DNA of 64,000 nt, from assembly GCF_003284935.1 (NCBI RefSeq), contig NZ_QMEV01000020.1, positions 1 to 64,000 of the forward strand, written 5' to 3'. Below the pieces are notes generated by a model. It made no database searches. It was not told the origin of the DNA and saw only the letters and a list, made by a program, of their open reading frames with translations. The translations under genes were made by a program, and so were the position numbers. This DNA comes from Mycobacterium colombiense (lineage in GTDB: Bacteria; Actinomycetota; Actinomycetes; Mycobacteriales; Mycobacteriaceae). Below are positions 9,067 through 17,249 of this stretch, piece after piece. The first letter of the stretch is position 1, and each line of letters begins with the position of its first letter.

Positions 9067-10003
9067 ACCCCCAGCGGGCCAGCAATTCTTCGGCCCCCGT
9101 ACACATCTCGTCGACGACGTCGGCCACCGAGGCCTCGTCGCGGATCATCCCGACGCCCTGGCCGGCATCCACGGGTGCGATCCGCGTGTCCCCGGCGCTG
9201 ATCGCGGCGGCCAGCTCGTCGCAGGCGCCGGCGTCCAGCGCCTCCTCGTGGCCCGTCCAGTGCTCGACGAAATCGTTGGCCAACACCCGCGACGGGAAGC
9301 GCGCCGGCCAGGGCAGCCCCTTGGCCACGTCGAAGACCCGGGTGACGGCGGTGTCTGTTTCGCCGGCGGTGACCAGGGCCCGGCGGCCCGCGTCGCCGGT
9401 GAGCGCTTCCGGACATGCCGACAATCGGGTGCCGACCCACGCACCGCTGGCCCCGGCGGCCAGCACCGCGGCCAGGCTGCGCCCCGAAGCGACCCCGCCG
9501 CCGGCCAGCACCGGCACCGAGACGGCGTCCAACACCGCGTCCAGCAGCGGCAGCAGGCCCAGCTTGTCCTCGCCGTGCCCGCCGCCCTCGGAGCCGCGCG
9601 CGACCAGGATGTCGACGCCGGCATCGACGGCCCGGCGCGCCCCGTCGCTGTCGTAAACCTGTGTGACCGTAGGGATTCCGGCGTCGTGCGCCTTGGCGAC
9701 CCACGACCATTCGGTGCCGAAGCTGACCGACAACAGCACGGGCCGGGCGGCCAGCGCGTCCTCGAGCAGGCCGGCCTCGTTGCGCATCACCCAGTCGACC
9801 AGCCCGATGCCGAACCGGCCCTGGACATGCGCGAGCTGCTCGGCCAGCAGCGTTCTGGTCGCGACGCTGCCCATGCCGACCATGCCGAGGCCGCCGGCCG
9901 CCGTCACCGCCGCGGCCAGGCGGCCGCCCGCGACGCCGCCCATCGGGGCGTTGACGATGGGAACCCGCAGTCCAAAGCTCGTTGACCAGGGCGTCGACAA
10001 CAT
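9047..10003 (-). CDS. Nitronate monooxygenase family flavoprotein
   Basis: This 318-aa FMN-dependent TIM barrel belongs to the nitronate monooxygenase / 2-nitropropane dioxygenase family. The N-terminal VPIVNAPMGGVAGG, the central ARGSEGGGHGED flavin-binding stretch near residue 140, and the VLAGGGVASGRSLAAVLAAGA phosphate-binding block are all typical. Members oxidise alkyl nitronates such as propionate 3-nitronate. It starts 6 bp from the cupin gene stop and is probably co-transcribed with it. Confidence 0.85.
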   Translation of the reverse strand: MLSTPWSTSFGLRVPIVNAPMGGVAGGRLAAAVTAAGGLGMVGMGSVATRTLLAEQLAHVQGRFGIGLVDWVMRNEAGLLEDALAARPVLLSVSFGTEWSWVAKAHDAGIPTVTQVYDSDGARRAVDAGVDILVARGSEGGGHGEDKLGLLPLLDAVLDAVSVPVLAGGGVASGRSLAAVLAAGASGAWVGTRLSACPEALTGDAGRRALVTAGETDTAVTRVFDVAKGLPWPARFPSRVLANDFVEHWTGHEEALDAGACDELAAAISAGDTRIAPVDAGQGVGMIRDEASVADVVDEMCTGAEELLARWGSTGRRA

Positions 10004-10009
10004 CGGCGG

Positions 10010-10354
10010 CTAGTGCTCCGACGGAATGGTCTTGAGCACGGTCAGCAGGACCACCGAATCCTCGACCGCGTGCAGGGCGTGCCGTTCGGGGGGAATCGCG
10101 ACGTACTCACCGGCCTTGCCGTCCCAGGCGTCCCCGCCGGTCGTCAGGCGCACGTGGCCCTGCAGCACCTGCAGGGTCGCCTCACCCGGGCTGTCGTGTT
10201 CGGACAGGTCGTGACCGGCCAGCAGGGCCAGCACGGTCTGGCGCAGCTCGTGGGTGTGGCCGCCGTGGATGGTGTGGGCGGCGCGTCCGCTGTGCGATTG
10301 CTTGGCCTCGGCGATCTTTTCGGCCGAGAGGTCGGTCAGCGAAATGGAATCCAT
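10010..10354 (-). CDS. Small cupin protein (Rv2619c-like)
   Basis: A 114-aa single-domain cupin. The metal-type histidines sit in IHGGHTHELRQTV and in the LSEHDSPGEATLQVLQGHVRL strand, followed by GEYVAIPPERHALHAVEDS, which together make a conserved beta-barrel with a possible metal site. No substrate is evident. The start is ATG 10354 (MDSISLTDL) rather than the longer open frame. Same strand as the nitronate monooxygenase gene, 7 bp away. Confidence 0.78.
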   Translation of the reverse strand: MDSISLTDLSAEKIAEAKQSHSGRAAHTIHGGHTHELRQTVLALLAGHDLSEHDSPGEATLQVLQGHVRLTTGGDAWDGKAGEYVAIPPERHALHAVEDSVVLLTVLKTIPSEH

Positions 10355-10406
10355 GTCGGTCCTTCGAAGTTGCAAGGCCCCGCCTGGGGCCTCAACGGGT
10401 TGGGAG

Positions 10407-10832
10407 TCAGCCGCTCAGTAGCAGTATCCCCGCCACCACGAGGGCGACCACCTTGACCGCCTCCAGCGCGACGTAGAAGTAGTGGGCCCGCGAGCGCGGC
10501 CCGTCCGACCCGGCGAGCACCCTGTCCGCACGGCGGGTCAGCGCGGGACGCACCGCGACCAGCTGGACGGCCAGCGCGGCAACGGCGACGGCCACGGCCA
10601 CCGTGACGCCCGCCCGGGTGGGGCCGGCCACCACGATGGCCCCGATGACGAGCGCGAAAGCCACCTCGACGGTGTTGAGCGCGCGAAAGACCAACCGCCC
10701 GATGCCGAGTCCGATCTGCAGCGTCACATTGGGCGCCCGGAACTTCAGCGGGGCCTCCAGGAACGAGATGGCCAGCACCATGCCGAGCCAGACAAAGGTC
10801 AGCGCGACGGCAATCGCTGTGCCCGTGCTCAT
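10407..10832 (-). CDS. Small integral membrane protein (Rv2620c-like)
   Basis: A 141-aa protein with four hydrophobic helices, for example AIAVALTFVWLGMVLAISFL at the N-terminus and VVALVVAGILLL at the C-terminus. Length equals what I recall for M. tuberculosis Rv2620c. It carries the conserved EAPLKFRAPNVTLQIGLGIG loop. No function is known. ATG 10832 overlaps the regulator stop as ATGA, so expression is tied to that regulator. Confidence 0.78.
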   Translation of the reverse strand: MSTGTAIAVALTFVWLGMVLAISFLEAPLKFRAPNVTLQIGLGIGRLVFRALNTVEVAFALVIGAIVVAGPTRAGVTVAVAVAVAALAVQLVAVRPALTRRADRVLAGSDGPRSRAHYFYVALEAVKVVALVVAGILLLSG

Positions 10833-11509
10833 TTGGTGGCCCCTTGCAGCGTCAAATGGGCCAGACACAGGTCCGGCTCGACGAACGGGTCGAGCCGGTC
10901 CACCGAGACGGGCGCCCCCCAGGTCTCCATGGCTCCCTGCATGAGGCCCAGATGCACCGGGCACACGACGCTCGACCGGTTTTCGGCCAACTCCAGGAAC
11001 GGGCAGTGCCGCAACCCGACCTGCTGCTGTCCGTTGCTCACGCGGCGTTCGGGCGCGAAGCCGAGTTCGTCGAGCACATCCATCAGATGAGCGATGGCCT
11101 GCTCGGCGCCGTCGCGCGACGGGTGCAGTTCGGCATTTATCTTCTGCCCCCACGCGCGGCCCGCGGCCAGGGCCTTGGGTCCGGGATCGCCCTCGGCGGC
11201 AAAGGCCGTCGCCAGGATCTCGGCCAGCAGCCGATAATGCCGCGTGCCGCCGCGATCCATCCGCCGGACCGCGCGGAACATCAGCGGCGGCCTGCCCGGT
11301 CCCTTGCGGCCCAACTCGACGAGTTCGGCCTGGCCGTCTGCGACCAGGCTGTCGAGATGGAAGCGCACGGTGTTGGGGTGCACGCCGAGCACGTCGGCGA
11401 TTCCGGCGATGCTCATCGGATCCGGCGAGGCCCGCAACAGTCGGATGACGGCCCGCCGCCGGCCGGCCGATTCCCGGTCCGACGAGTCGTGGGACTTCTC
11501 CACCTTCAA
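10829..11509 (-). CDS. SufR-like HTH regulator with cysteine motif (Rv2621c-like)
   Basis: A 226-aa protein. A winged helix occupies residues 15-80 (SIAGIADVLGVHPNTVRFHL is the recognition region). The C-terminal domain has HCPFLELAENRSSVVCPVH, two cysteines 13 residues apart, then DLCLAHL. This is the same layout as the regulator at 8368, so the two are likely paralogues controlling the small membrane genes beside them (DoxX there, the 141-aa protein here). Iron-sulfur sensing is inference from SufR-family resemblance. Confidence 0.78.
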   Translation of the reverse strand: MKVEKSHDSSDRESAGRRRAVIRLLRASPDPMSIAGIADVLGVHPNTVRFHLDSLVADGQAELVELGRKGPGRPPLMFRAVRRMDRGGTRHYRLLAEILATAFAAEGDPGPKALAAGRAWGQKINAELHPSRDGAEQAIAHLMDVLDELGFAPERRVSNGQQQVGLRHCPFLELAENRSSVVCPVHLGLMQGAMETWGAPVSVDRLDPFVEPDLCLAHLTLQGATK

Positions 11510-11533
11510 CGCGCCCCTCCCGCCTCTTGCCCG

Positions 11534-11881
11534 TTACGCCTCGGCAGTTGTGGGGTGGCCCGCCACCAGAGGTGTGTCGACACCGAGTGGACCGAGCTTG
11601 CCCGCCCCGCCCGGCGACCCCAGGGGCGCGTCGCGACCCGGCAGCGTCTCGGTGAAGAACGCCTCATTGTCGGCCAGGTACGGTTTGAGGTCCTCAGGCA
11701 GGTCATCTTCGTAGTAAATCGCTTCCACCGGACAAACCGGTTCACACGCGCCGCAATCGACGCATTCGTCGGGATGAATGTAGAGCGCCCGGCCGCCTTC
11801 GTAAATGCAATCCACCGGACATTCGTCGACGCAGGCGCGGTCCATCACATCGATGCATGGCTTCCCGATCACGTAGGTCAT
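11534..11881 (-). CDS. fdxA: Ferredoxin FdxA-like (3Fe-4S/4Fe-4S)
   Basis: A 115-aa seven-iron-type ferredoxin. Cluster cysteines lie in PC-x-D-x-MDRACVDECPVDCI and in DECVDCGACEPVCPVEAI, residues 9-53. The long C-terminal tail ending SPGGAGKLGPLGVDTPLVAG matches M. tuberculosis FdxA (Rv2007c) rather than FdxC. It donates electrons, in mycobacteria often to cytochromes P450. FdxA in M. tuberculosis belongs to the DosR regulon; I see no 20-bp DosR palindrome in the 56-bp upstream gap. Divergent from the DUF2249 gene. Confidence 0.9.
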   Translation of the reverse strand: MTYVIGKPCIDVMDRACVDECPVDCIYEGGRALYIHPDECVDCGACEPVCPVEAIYYEDDLPEDLKPYLADNEAFFTETLPGRDAPLGSPGGAGKLGPLGVDTPLVAGHPTTAEA

Positions 11882-11893
11882 GCGCTAGAGTTT

Positions 11894-11914
11894 ACACAAC
11901 ACTACTTGTAAAAA
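11894..11914. promoter_or_regulatory. Imperfect palindrome between fdxA and DUF2249 gene
   Basis: The 56-bp divergent gap contains an inverted pair: a TTTACA arm at about 11891-11896 and a TGTAAA arm about 10 bp later, in a locally AT-rich patch. It is a plausible shared operator for fdxA and the DUF2249 gene. No regulator is identified; the methyltransferase operon carries none. Confidence 0.35.
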
Positions 11915-11937
11915 CTAGAGCGGAGGTCGGAGAACCC

Positions 11938-12246
11938 ATGGCCGCCAACGAACTTGACGTGCGCGAGCTGCGCAAGCCGGACAAGCATCCGACGATCTTC
12001 GCGACGTATGCCGCGCTGAAAGTCGGCGAATCCTTCGTGCTGGTCAATAACCACGACCCCAGGCACCTGCACGACGAGTTCGAGGCCGACTACCCGGGCG
12101 GCTACGACTGGGAGTACCTCGACACAGGACCCACCGTCTGGCGGATCCGGATCGGTAAACTCACCGACGCCCCACCCCCGGCGCTCCACGGCCACCTCGA
12201 GCTGGCGTTGGAGCCCCTGGAAAGCTCTGCACGGCAGGAGATCTGA
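11938..12246 (+). CDS. DUF2249 protein
   Basis: A 102-aa protein with the DUF2249 pattern: LDVRELRKPDKHPTIFATYA at the N-terminus, then LVNNHDPRHLHDEFEADYPG and a C-terminal GPTVWRIRIGKL strand. This TusA-like small fold occurs in genes for sulfur, nitric-oxide or iron metabolism, often near hemerythrins; the role here is unknown. A strong ribosome-binding site (GGAGGTCGGAG) precedes ATG 11938. Its stop overlaps the next start (TGATG), so it is coupled to the methyltransferase. Confidence 0.82.
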   Translation: MAANELDVRELRKPDKHPTIFATYAALKVGESFVLVNNHDPRHLHDEFEADYPGGYDWEYLDTGPTVWRIRIGKLTDAPPPALHGHLELALEPLESSARQEI

Positions 12247-13085
12247 TGCCAGGACAACGAGCAGGTGCCGAACTCCCGCTACCGTCATCGGGGCGCGCCG
12301 ACGACGCGGTTGCCGGCCACTGGCTGCTGGCCCGGCTCGGCAAACGCGTGCTGCGCCCCGGCGGCGTCGAGCTGACCCGCACCCTGCTGGCCCACGCGCG
12401 GCTGAGCGGGGCCGACGTCGTCGAGCTGGCACCCGGCCTGGGCCGCACCGCCACCGAGATCGTGGCGCGGGGGCCGCGGTCGTACGTCGGCGCCGAGGGC
12501 GACCCGGACGCGGCCAACGTGGTGCGCGGCGTGCTCAGCGATCTCGGTGCACAGAACGCCGCGGTCCGGGTCGCCGACGCGGCCGACACCGGATTGCCCG
12601 ACGCCAGCGGCGATGTCGTGATCGGGGAGGCGATGCTGAGCATGCAGGGCGACGCGGCCAAGCGGGCCATCGTCGCGGAGGCGGCGCGGGTGTTGCGCCC
12701 GGGCGGCCGCTACGCGATCCACGAACTCGCCCTCACTCCCGACGATGTGCCCGAGGACGTCAGCACCGACATCCGCCACGCACTCGCCCGGGCGATCAAG
12801 GTCAACGCCCGGCCGTTGACGGTCGCGGAGTGGTCGAACCTGCTCGCCGAGCACGGGCTGGTGGTCGACCATGTGGCGACCGCGCCGATGGCGCTGCTGC
12901 ATCCCCGCCGGCTGGTGTCCGACGAAGGTCTGCTCGGCGCGCTGCGATTCGCCCGCAACGTGCTCGTGCATCGCGACGCCCGCAAGCGCGTCCTGACCAT
13001 GCGCCGCACGTTCCGCAAGCACCGCGAGCGGTTGGCCGCCGTCGCGATCGTCGCCCACAAACCGGCGCCCTCGAGCACCGCCTGA
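12246..13085 (+). CDS. SAM-dependent methyltransferase (Rv2622-like)
   Basis: A 279-aa class I methyltransferase. Motif I is VVELAPGLGRTATEI (residues 59-73), followed by the acidic end of strand 2 (GAEGDPDA) and motif IV/V region ASGDVVIGEAMLSM. The rest fits UbiE/COQ5-like enzymes. The substrate is unknown; the M. tuberculosis counterpart is annotated only as a possible methyltransferase. It is translationally coupled to the DUF2249 gene. Confidence 0.86.
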   Translation: MPGQRAGAELPLPSSGRADDAVAGHWLLARLGKRVLRPGGVELTRTLLAHARLSGADVVELAPGLGRTATEIVARGPRSYVGAEGDPDAANVVRGVLSDLGAQNAAVRVADAADTGLPDASGDVVIGEAMLSMQGDAAKRAIVAEAARVLRPGGRYAIHELALTPDDVPEDVSTDIRHALARAIKVNARPLTVAEWSNLLAEHGLVVDHVATAPMALLHPRRLVSDEGLLGALRFARNVLVHRDARKRVLTMRRTFRKHRERLAAVAIVAHKPAPSSTA

Positions 13086-13225
13086 CATAACACGGCTGCG
13101 ACCTTCGCCTTTGCACCCCCGGGGACTTTGGGCCCGTTCCGCAATCTGTACGTGACGGTTTAGTGACGCCCCCTGACGTAACTTGGCTGCGGCAGTTGCG
13201 GGGAGAACAAAGGAGATTGCCGGCT

Positions 13226-13456
13226 ATGGGTGTTACCTCACCGTTGTTGACCGAGTCCGACCTCGATGCGCTGGCGTCGGATTTCCTGCAGTCGCATTAC
13301 CTCGGGGCGATCTATGCCGATTGGTCACCGGATCGACGGCTGGACGTGTTCCTGCGACGGCGCGGTCTCGCCCGGGTCGCCAACGACGGCGACCTGTCCC
13401 ACAACGTTCTCGAGCGCATCATGGCCCGTGGCCGCGCCACGATGACGCGACAATGA
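13226..13456 (+). CDS. Hypothetical 76-aa protein
   Basis: A short soluble protein, MGVTSPLLTESDLDALASDF onward, with an aromatic/acidic middle (HYLGAIYADWSPDRRLDVFL) and a basic C-terminus. ATG 13226 is preceded by AAAGGAGATTG, a clear ribosome-binding site at good spacing, which outweighs the longer open frame. I do not recognise a domain. The coding bias is mycobacterial. Confidence 0.6.
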   Translation: MGVTSPLLTESDLDALASDFLQSHYLGAIYADWSPDRRLDVFLRRRGLARVANDGDLSHNVLERIMARGRATMTRQ

Positions 13457-13521
13457 TCGGCCCGTTTTCTCCGTAGGCCCAGGTAGGCGATCCGATGACG
13501 AAAAACCTCAAAAAAACGCGA

Positions 13522-13536
13522 TTTCGCGCGGCGAAA
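13522..13536. repeat. Short hairpin TTTCGC/GCGAAA
   Basis: TTTCGC (13522-13527) and GCGAAA (13531-13536) form a 6-bp stem with a GCG loop in the 178-bp gap between two small genes. It is AT-rich compared with the surroundings and could be a weak terminator or regulatory site. No U-tract follows. Confidence 0.25.
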
Positions 13537-13634
13537 ATACCGACCAACGCATTGGTACAGACGTACTATTGTGCCCTAGAGCTGAACACGCCGCCGGGGT
13601 CGGATGAGTCGTTGAGGCTAGCGGGGAGGGCACG

Positions 13635-13898
13635 ATGAATTCACCGAAATGGATGGTTCATTGGCCGCAGCGCAGACCCTCGGCCACGATCTACCAGCTG
13701 ACCGATCGGCTCCACAAGGGACACATCGCTCGGGTACCCGCGCACCAGATCACGACGACCGTGGCGGCGTGGCTGGCCGATCTGGGTGCCAACAGCCCGT
13801 TGGTCGACGAGCTCGAGCGCGCGGTGTGCGGTGGCGACTGGGCGGCCGCGCACGCGCTCAGTGAATGCTTGTCCATCGAGATCGCGGTGGCCGACTGA
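13635..13898 (+). CDS. Hypothetical 87-aa protein
   Basis: A small soluble protein starting MNSPKWMVHWPQRRPSATIY. A GGGAGGGCACG ribosome-binding site precedes ATG 13635. The C-terminal half (TTTVAAWLADLGANSPLVDE and ELERAVCGGDWAAAHALSEC) is helical. I recognise no family. It precedes the EthR-like gene by 97 bp on the same strand. Confidence 0.6.
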   Translation: MNSPKWMVHWPQRRPSATIYQLTDRLHKGHIARVPAHQITTTVAAWLADLGANSPLVDELERAVCGGDWAAAHALSECLSIEIAVAD

Positions 13899-13925
13899 GA
13901 AGTCGTCCAGCAAAGCGCCGTTCTT

Positions 13926-13976
13926 AATCGACATTATTGCTGGTTTTCATCGACAGTTTTGTTGACGTATATCGAC
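13926..13976. promoter_or_regulatory. Repeated TCGAC half-sites upstream of EthR-like gene
   Basis: AATCGACA (13926), CATCGACAG (13948), GTTGACG (13961) and ATATCGACG (13968) are spaced over about 50 bp directly before the TetR gene at 13996. The known EthR operator of M. tuberculosis is a long array of TCGACA-type repeats bound by several EthR dimers. The similarity supports autoregulation; it is an inference from motif resemblance. Confidence 0.5.
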
Positions 13977-13995
13977 GTGCCCAACAGTAGCGGGC

Positions 13996-14643
13996 GTGTC
14001 CGACCTCCCGACACAAACGAAATATCTACAGGCCTCGCGGGGCCGCCGCGCGTCGCACCACGCCGGTGACGACCGCGAGCAGGCGATACTGGCCACCGCC
14101 GAGCGGCTGCTGCAAGAACGGCCGCTGGCCGACTTTTCCGTCGACGACCTAGCAAAAGGCGCCGGGATCTCGCGGCCCACCTTCTACTTCTATTTCCGGT
14201 CCAAAAACGCCGTCCTGCTCTCGCTGCTCGACCAGATGAACGGCAAGGCGCAGGCGGCGCTGGGGGCGCTCGACGTGGTGTCATCCGGTGACCCCGAGGC
14301 GATTTGGCGGGCGCGCATCGAATCGTTCTTCGAGGTCTCCGGATCGCACCGGGCGGTCGCCGTCGCGGGCGCGGCGGCCAAGGCGACCAACCCCGAGGTG
14401 CGGCAGCTGTGGTCGGCGCTGATGAGCAAGTGGATCGCCTACACCACGATCGCGATCAAGGCCGAGCGTGGCCGCGGCACCGCCCCCGACACCATCCCGG
14501 CCGCGGAATTGTCTGTGGCGCTGAACATGTTGAGCGAGCGGATGATGGCCGCGGCGTTCACCGCCGAGGATCAGGCCATCCCCGAAGACCGGGTGATCGA
14601 CACCCTGCTGCACATCTGGCTGGCCAGCATCTATCAGCGCTGA
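13996..14643 (+). CDS. EthR-like TetR-family repressor
   Basis: This 215-aa TetR protein has an N-terminal HTH nearly identical to EthR: PLADFSVDDLAKGAGISRPT followed by FYFYFRSKNAVLL (residues about 45-78). The ligand domain also matches in the WSALMSKWIAYTT and ALNMLSERMMAA helices. EthR represses the ethA monooxygenase gene in M. tuberculosis. No ethA is adjacent here; the neighbour is the convergent pcaB, so this is a relocated orthologue or a paralogue. It begins at GTG 13996 and overlaps pcaB by 10 bp at the 3' end. Confidence 0.85.
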   Translation: MSDLPTQTKYLQASRGRRASHHAGDDREQAILATAERLLQERPLADFSVDDLAKGAGISRPTFYFYFRSKNAVLLSLLDQMNGKAQAALGALDVVSSGDPEAIWRARIESFFEVSGSHRAVAVAGAAAKATNPEVRQLWSALMSKWIAYTTIAIKAERGRGTAPDTIPAAELSVALNMLSERMMAAAFTAEDQAIPEDRVIDTLLHIWLASIYQR

Positions 14644-15860
14644 GCGAGCGCCTTCGCCGCACGGCTCAGGCTCTCGTCGATCAGCCGGTCGGTGGCGCCG
14701 AAGTAGGTGGCGGACGGTTCCTTGCCCGCCAGGTCGGCGATCGCCCGCTGCTCCCCCAAAACATCTGCGGCGGCTAGGTTTTCGGCCATGCGCTGCGTGT
14801 GCACGGTCAGCCCGGCGAGCAGCTCGCCACTCTGGGAGGCCGCGACCAGGGCGCGCCGGCCCAGCGTACGCAGGGTGTCCCATTCGGCGTGCCACGCCCC
14901 GTCGGGCCGCTCGTCGTCGGTCAGCGCCGCGGCGGTGTGCAACGTCGCGGCCAACGGGGGTGCCGCGATGGCGGCGCGGCGGATCAGGATGGACAGCACC
15001 GGGTTTCGCTTGTGCGGCATCGACGACGAGCCACCGCGGCCGGCGGGTGTCGGCTCGCCGAGTTCGGCGATCTCCGGGCGGGCCAGGGTGACGACGTCGG
15101 AGGCGATGCGGCCCCAGCAGTCGGTGCAGCCGACGAAGGCGTCGGCCGCGGCGGTGACGGGTGCGCGGGCGGTGTGCCACCCGGGGCGGTCGGCCAGGCC
15201 CAATGCGGCCGCGGTGCTGTGTACCAGCCGCAGCGAGACACCGGCCGGGTCGGTCGTAGCGGTGAGCAACGCCGCCAGCTCCGTCGTCGCGGCCAATGTG
15301 CCTGCGGCGCCCCCGATCTGGACCGGCGTGGTCAGCGACGCCACTCGCTCGCACGCGTCCACGGTCCCGTTCAGCCAGCCGGCGGCCTTGGCGCCGAAGG
15401 TGGTGGGTGCGGCGTGCTGGGTGAGGGTGCGGGCCACCATGGGCGTGGCCCGATGCCGCGTGACGAGTTCGGACAGCGTGGAAATCTGTTGCATGAGTTG
15501 GGTCGTCAGGTCGTCGGCGGCCGCGCGCACGGCCAGCATCAGGCTGGTGTCCAGGACGTCCTGGCTGGTGAGCCCGCGGTGAATCCAGGGCGCGACGGCG
15601 GGTTCGGCCCGCTCTCGCAGCAGCTTCACCAGGGGTATGACCGGGTTGCCGCCGTCCTCGGCGCCGACCGCGATGGCCTCACAATCGTGCTGCGTCACCA
15701 GGTTCGACGGTTCCGTCGCCGCGCATGCGGCCGGAGCCAGGCCGGCGGTCACCAGGGCGCTCAGCCACGCGGATTCCGTCGCGAGCATCGCTTTCAGCAG
15801 GGCCTCGTCGGTCATGTGCTCGCCGGCGCGCTGGTCTCCGGGCCACAACAGGTTGGTCAT
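14634..15860 (-). CDS. pcaB: 3-carboxy-cis,cis-muconate cycloisomerase
   Basis: A 408-aa fumarase/aspartase-superfamily enzyme that closes 3-carboxymuconate to 4-carboxymuconolactone in the beta-ketoadipate pathway. The superfamily signature GSSSMPHKRNP is present near residue 275. HRGLTSQDVLDTSLML is the second conserved block. ATG 15860 overlaps the pcaG stop as ATGA; the longer frame upstream is a shadow of pcaG. It is last in pcaH-pcaG-pcaB. No pcaC, pcaD, pcaI or pcaJ follows inside the window. Confidence 0.93.
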   Translation of the reverse strand: MTNLLWPGDQRAGEHMTDEALLKAMLATESAWLSALVTAGLAPAACAATEPSNLVTQHDCEAIAVGAEDGGNPVIPLVKLLRERAEPAVAPWIHRGLTSQDVLDTSLMLAVRAAADDLTTQLMQQISTLSELVTRHRATPMVARTLTQHAAPTTFGAKAAGWLNGTVDACERVASLTTPVQIGGAAGTLAATTELAALLTATTDPAGVSLRLVHSTAAALGLADRPGWHTARAPVTAAADAFVGCTDCWGRIASDVVTLARPEIAELGEPTPAGRGGSSSMPHKRNPVLSILIRRAAIAAPPLAATLHTAAALTDDERPDGAWHAEWDTLRTLGRRALVAASQSGELLAGLTVHTQRMAENLAAADVLGEQRAIADLAGKEPSATYFGATDRLIDESLSRAAKALAQR

Positions 15861-16417
15861 CGCGCGCCTTCGGAGTACGCCAGGAACACGGTCTCCGCCG
15901 GGCCCTGCAGGTGGATGTCGAAACGGTAAGCGCCGCCGTGGTTTTCGGCGACGCTGAGCAAGGTGCGCCGGCGCTCGGGGGTGACCGCGGCCAGCAGCGG
16001 ATCGGCGTCCGGGTCGGCGCCGGGCAGATAGGCGCGGGTGAACAGCCGGTCCAGCAATCCCCGCGCGAACACGGTGAGCGCGAAGAACGGCGGTCGCCCG
16101 GGGGCCGGCGGGCCGGGCGTCAGCGTGGTGAACGAGTACCTTCCGGCGGCGTCGGTCGCGCAGCGCCCCCATCCGGTGAACTGGGGTGGACGGCGCAGCG
16201 AACCGGCTTGGCGCGGAACGCATCCCGTGGTATCGGGCTGCCAAAGTTCCACCAGTGCGTCGGGAACGGCGACGCCGGCGCCGTCGTACACGGTGCCGTA
16301 CAGCCGGATGGCCTGCGGGTGGCCGTCGTCGACCATCAGGTTGTCCCCCGGATACGGCAGTCCCAGGTCGAGGAAGGGGCCGACCGTTTGCCCTGGGGTG
16401 CACGACGATTCAGTCAT
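15857..16417 (-). CDS. pcaG: Protocatechuate 3,4-dioxygenase alpha subunit
   Basis: A 186-aa subunit of the intradiol dioxygenase family, which pairs with PcaH to cleave protocatechuate. It opens MTESSCTPGQTVGPFLDLGL, the usual alpha-subunit start, with the LYGTVYDGAGVAVPDALVEL and WQPDTTG strands of the family. As in other alpha subunits the full iron-ligand set is missing; catalysis lies in PcaH. ATG 16417 overlaps the pcaH stop region by 8 bp. Confidence 0.93.
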   Translation of the reverse strand: MTESSCTPGQTVGPFLDLGLPYPGDNLMVDDGHPQAIRLYGTVYDGAGVAVPDALVELWQPDTTGCVPRQAGSLRRPPQFTGWGRCATDAAGRYSFTTLTPGPPAPGRPPFFALTVFARGLLDRLFTRAYLPGADPDADPLLAAVTPERRRTLLSVAENHGGAYRFDIHLQGPAETVFLAYSEGAR

Positions 16418-17183
16418 GATCGTCCTCGGTCGGGGTGCGAGCACCGCCGGTCAGCACGATGTCCCACCGGTACCCGGTGGCGTATTCGGGCACGGTGAGC
16501 TCGTGGTCGTAGCGGGCGATCAGTCGTCGGCGTGCGGCGGGATCGAGGACCGACTGGAATATCGGGTCCAGCTCGAACATCGGGTCGCCGGGAAAGTACA
16601 TCTGGGTCACCAGACGCTGCGTGAAAGCCGTTCCGAAGACGGAGAAATGGATGTGCGCGGGCCGCCAGGCGTTGTGGTGGTTGCGCCATGGGTACGGGCC
16701 GGGCTTGATGGTCAGGAACCGGTAGGTGCCGTCCGGCCCCGTCAGGCAGCGGCCCGCGCCGGTGAAGTTCGGGTCCAGTGGCGCCGGGTGCTGGTCGCGC
16801 TGGTGGCGGTAGCGCCCGGCGGCGTTGGCCTGCCAGATCTCGACCAGCTGGCCCGCCACCGCCCGGCCGGTGGAGTCGGTGACGCGTCCGGTGACGACGA
16901 CGCGCTCCCCGATCGGCTCGTCGGCGTGACCGGCCGTCAGGTCGGCGTCGAGGGGGTCGACGTCCTGGTGGCCGAAGCAGGGTGCCCAGCGCTCGACGCC
17001 CTCGGGATCGACGACGACCAGGGGTTGGTTCGGGTGGCGCAGCACGGTGCTGCGGTACGGCGGATAGTCGAGGCGCGGCTGCCCGAGTGACCCCGCTTGC
17101 GCGGCGGCCCCCTGGTATTGCGCTGCGATGCGGGCGATCTCCGCCGTGATGTCGGCCTGAGAAGCGACACGCTCGGCGTCCAT
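16410..17183 (-). CDS. pcaH: Protocatechuate 3,4-dioxygenase beta subunit
   Basis: A 257-aa catalytic subunit. The four Fe(III) ligands are readable with exact family spacing: Y125 (AGRYRHQ), Y164 (GPYPW), H177 and H179 (RPAHIHF). The enzyme performs intradiol ring cleavage of protocatechuate to 3-carboxy-cis,cis-muconate. It is the first gene of the pcaHGB unit, and a ring-hydroxylation operon about 1.8 kb away can supply its substrate. Confidence 0.94.
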   Translation of the reverse strand: MDAERVASQADITAEIARIAAQYQGAAAQAGSLGQPRLDYPPYRSTVLRHPNQPLVVVDPEGVERWAPCFGHQDVDPLDADLTAGHADEPIGERVVVTGRVTDSTGRAVAGQLVEIWQANAAGRYRHQRDQHPAPLDPNFTGAGRCLTGPDGTYRFLTIKPGPYPWRNHHNAWRPAHIHFSVFGTAFTQRLVTQMYFPGDPMFELDPIFQSVLDPAARRRLIARYDHELTVPEYATGYRWDIVLTGGARTPTEDDHD

Positions 17184-17249
17184 GTGCCGTGAGGCTACTC
17201 TCGGTGGCCCCCCGAATCCCGCAAGCGGGCGATGTCGTCGGGGCAGACG

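Noticed and set aside
11882..11937. DosR box upstream of fdxA
   Set aside because: The gap lacks the GGGAC/GTCCC palindrome of DosR sites.
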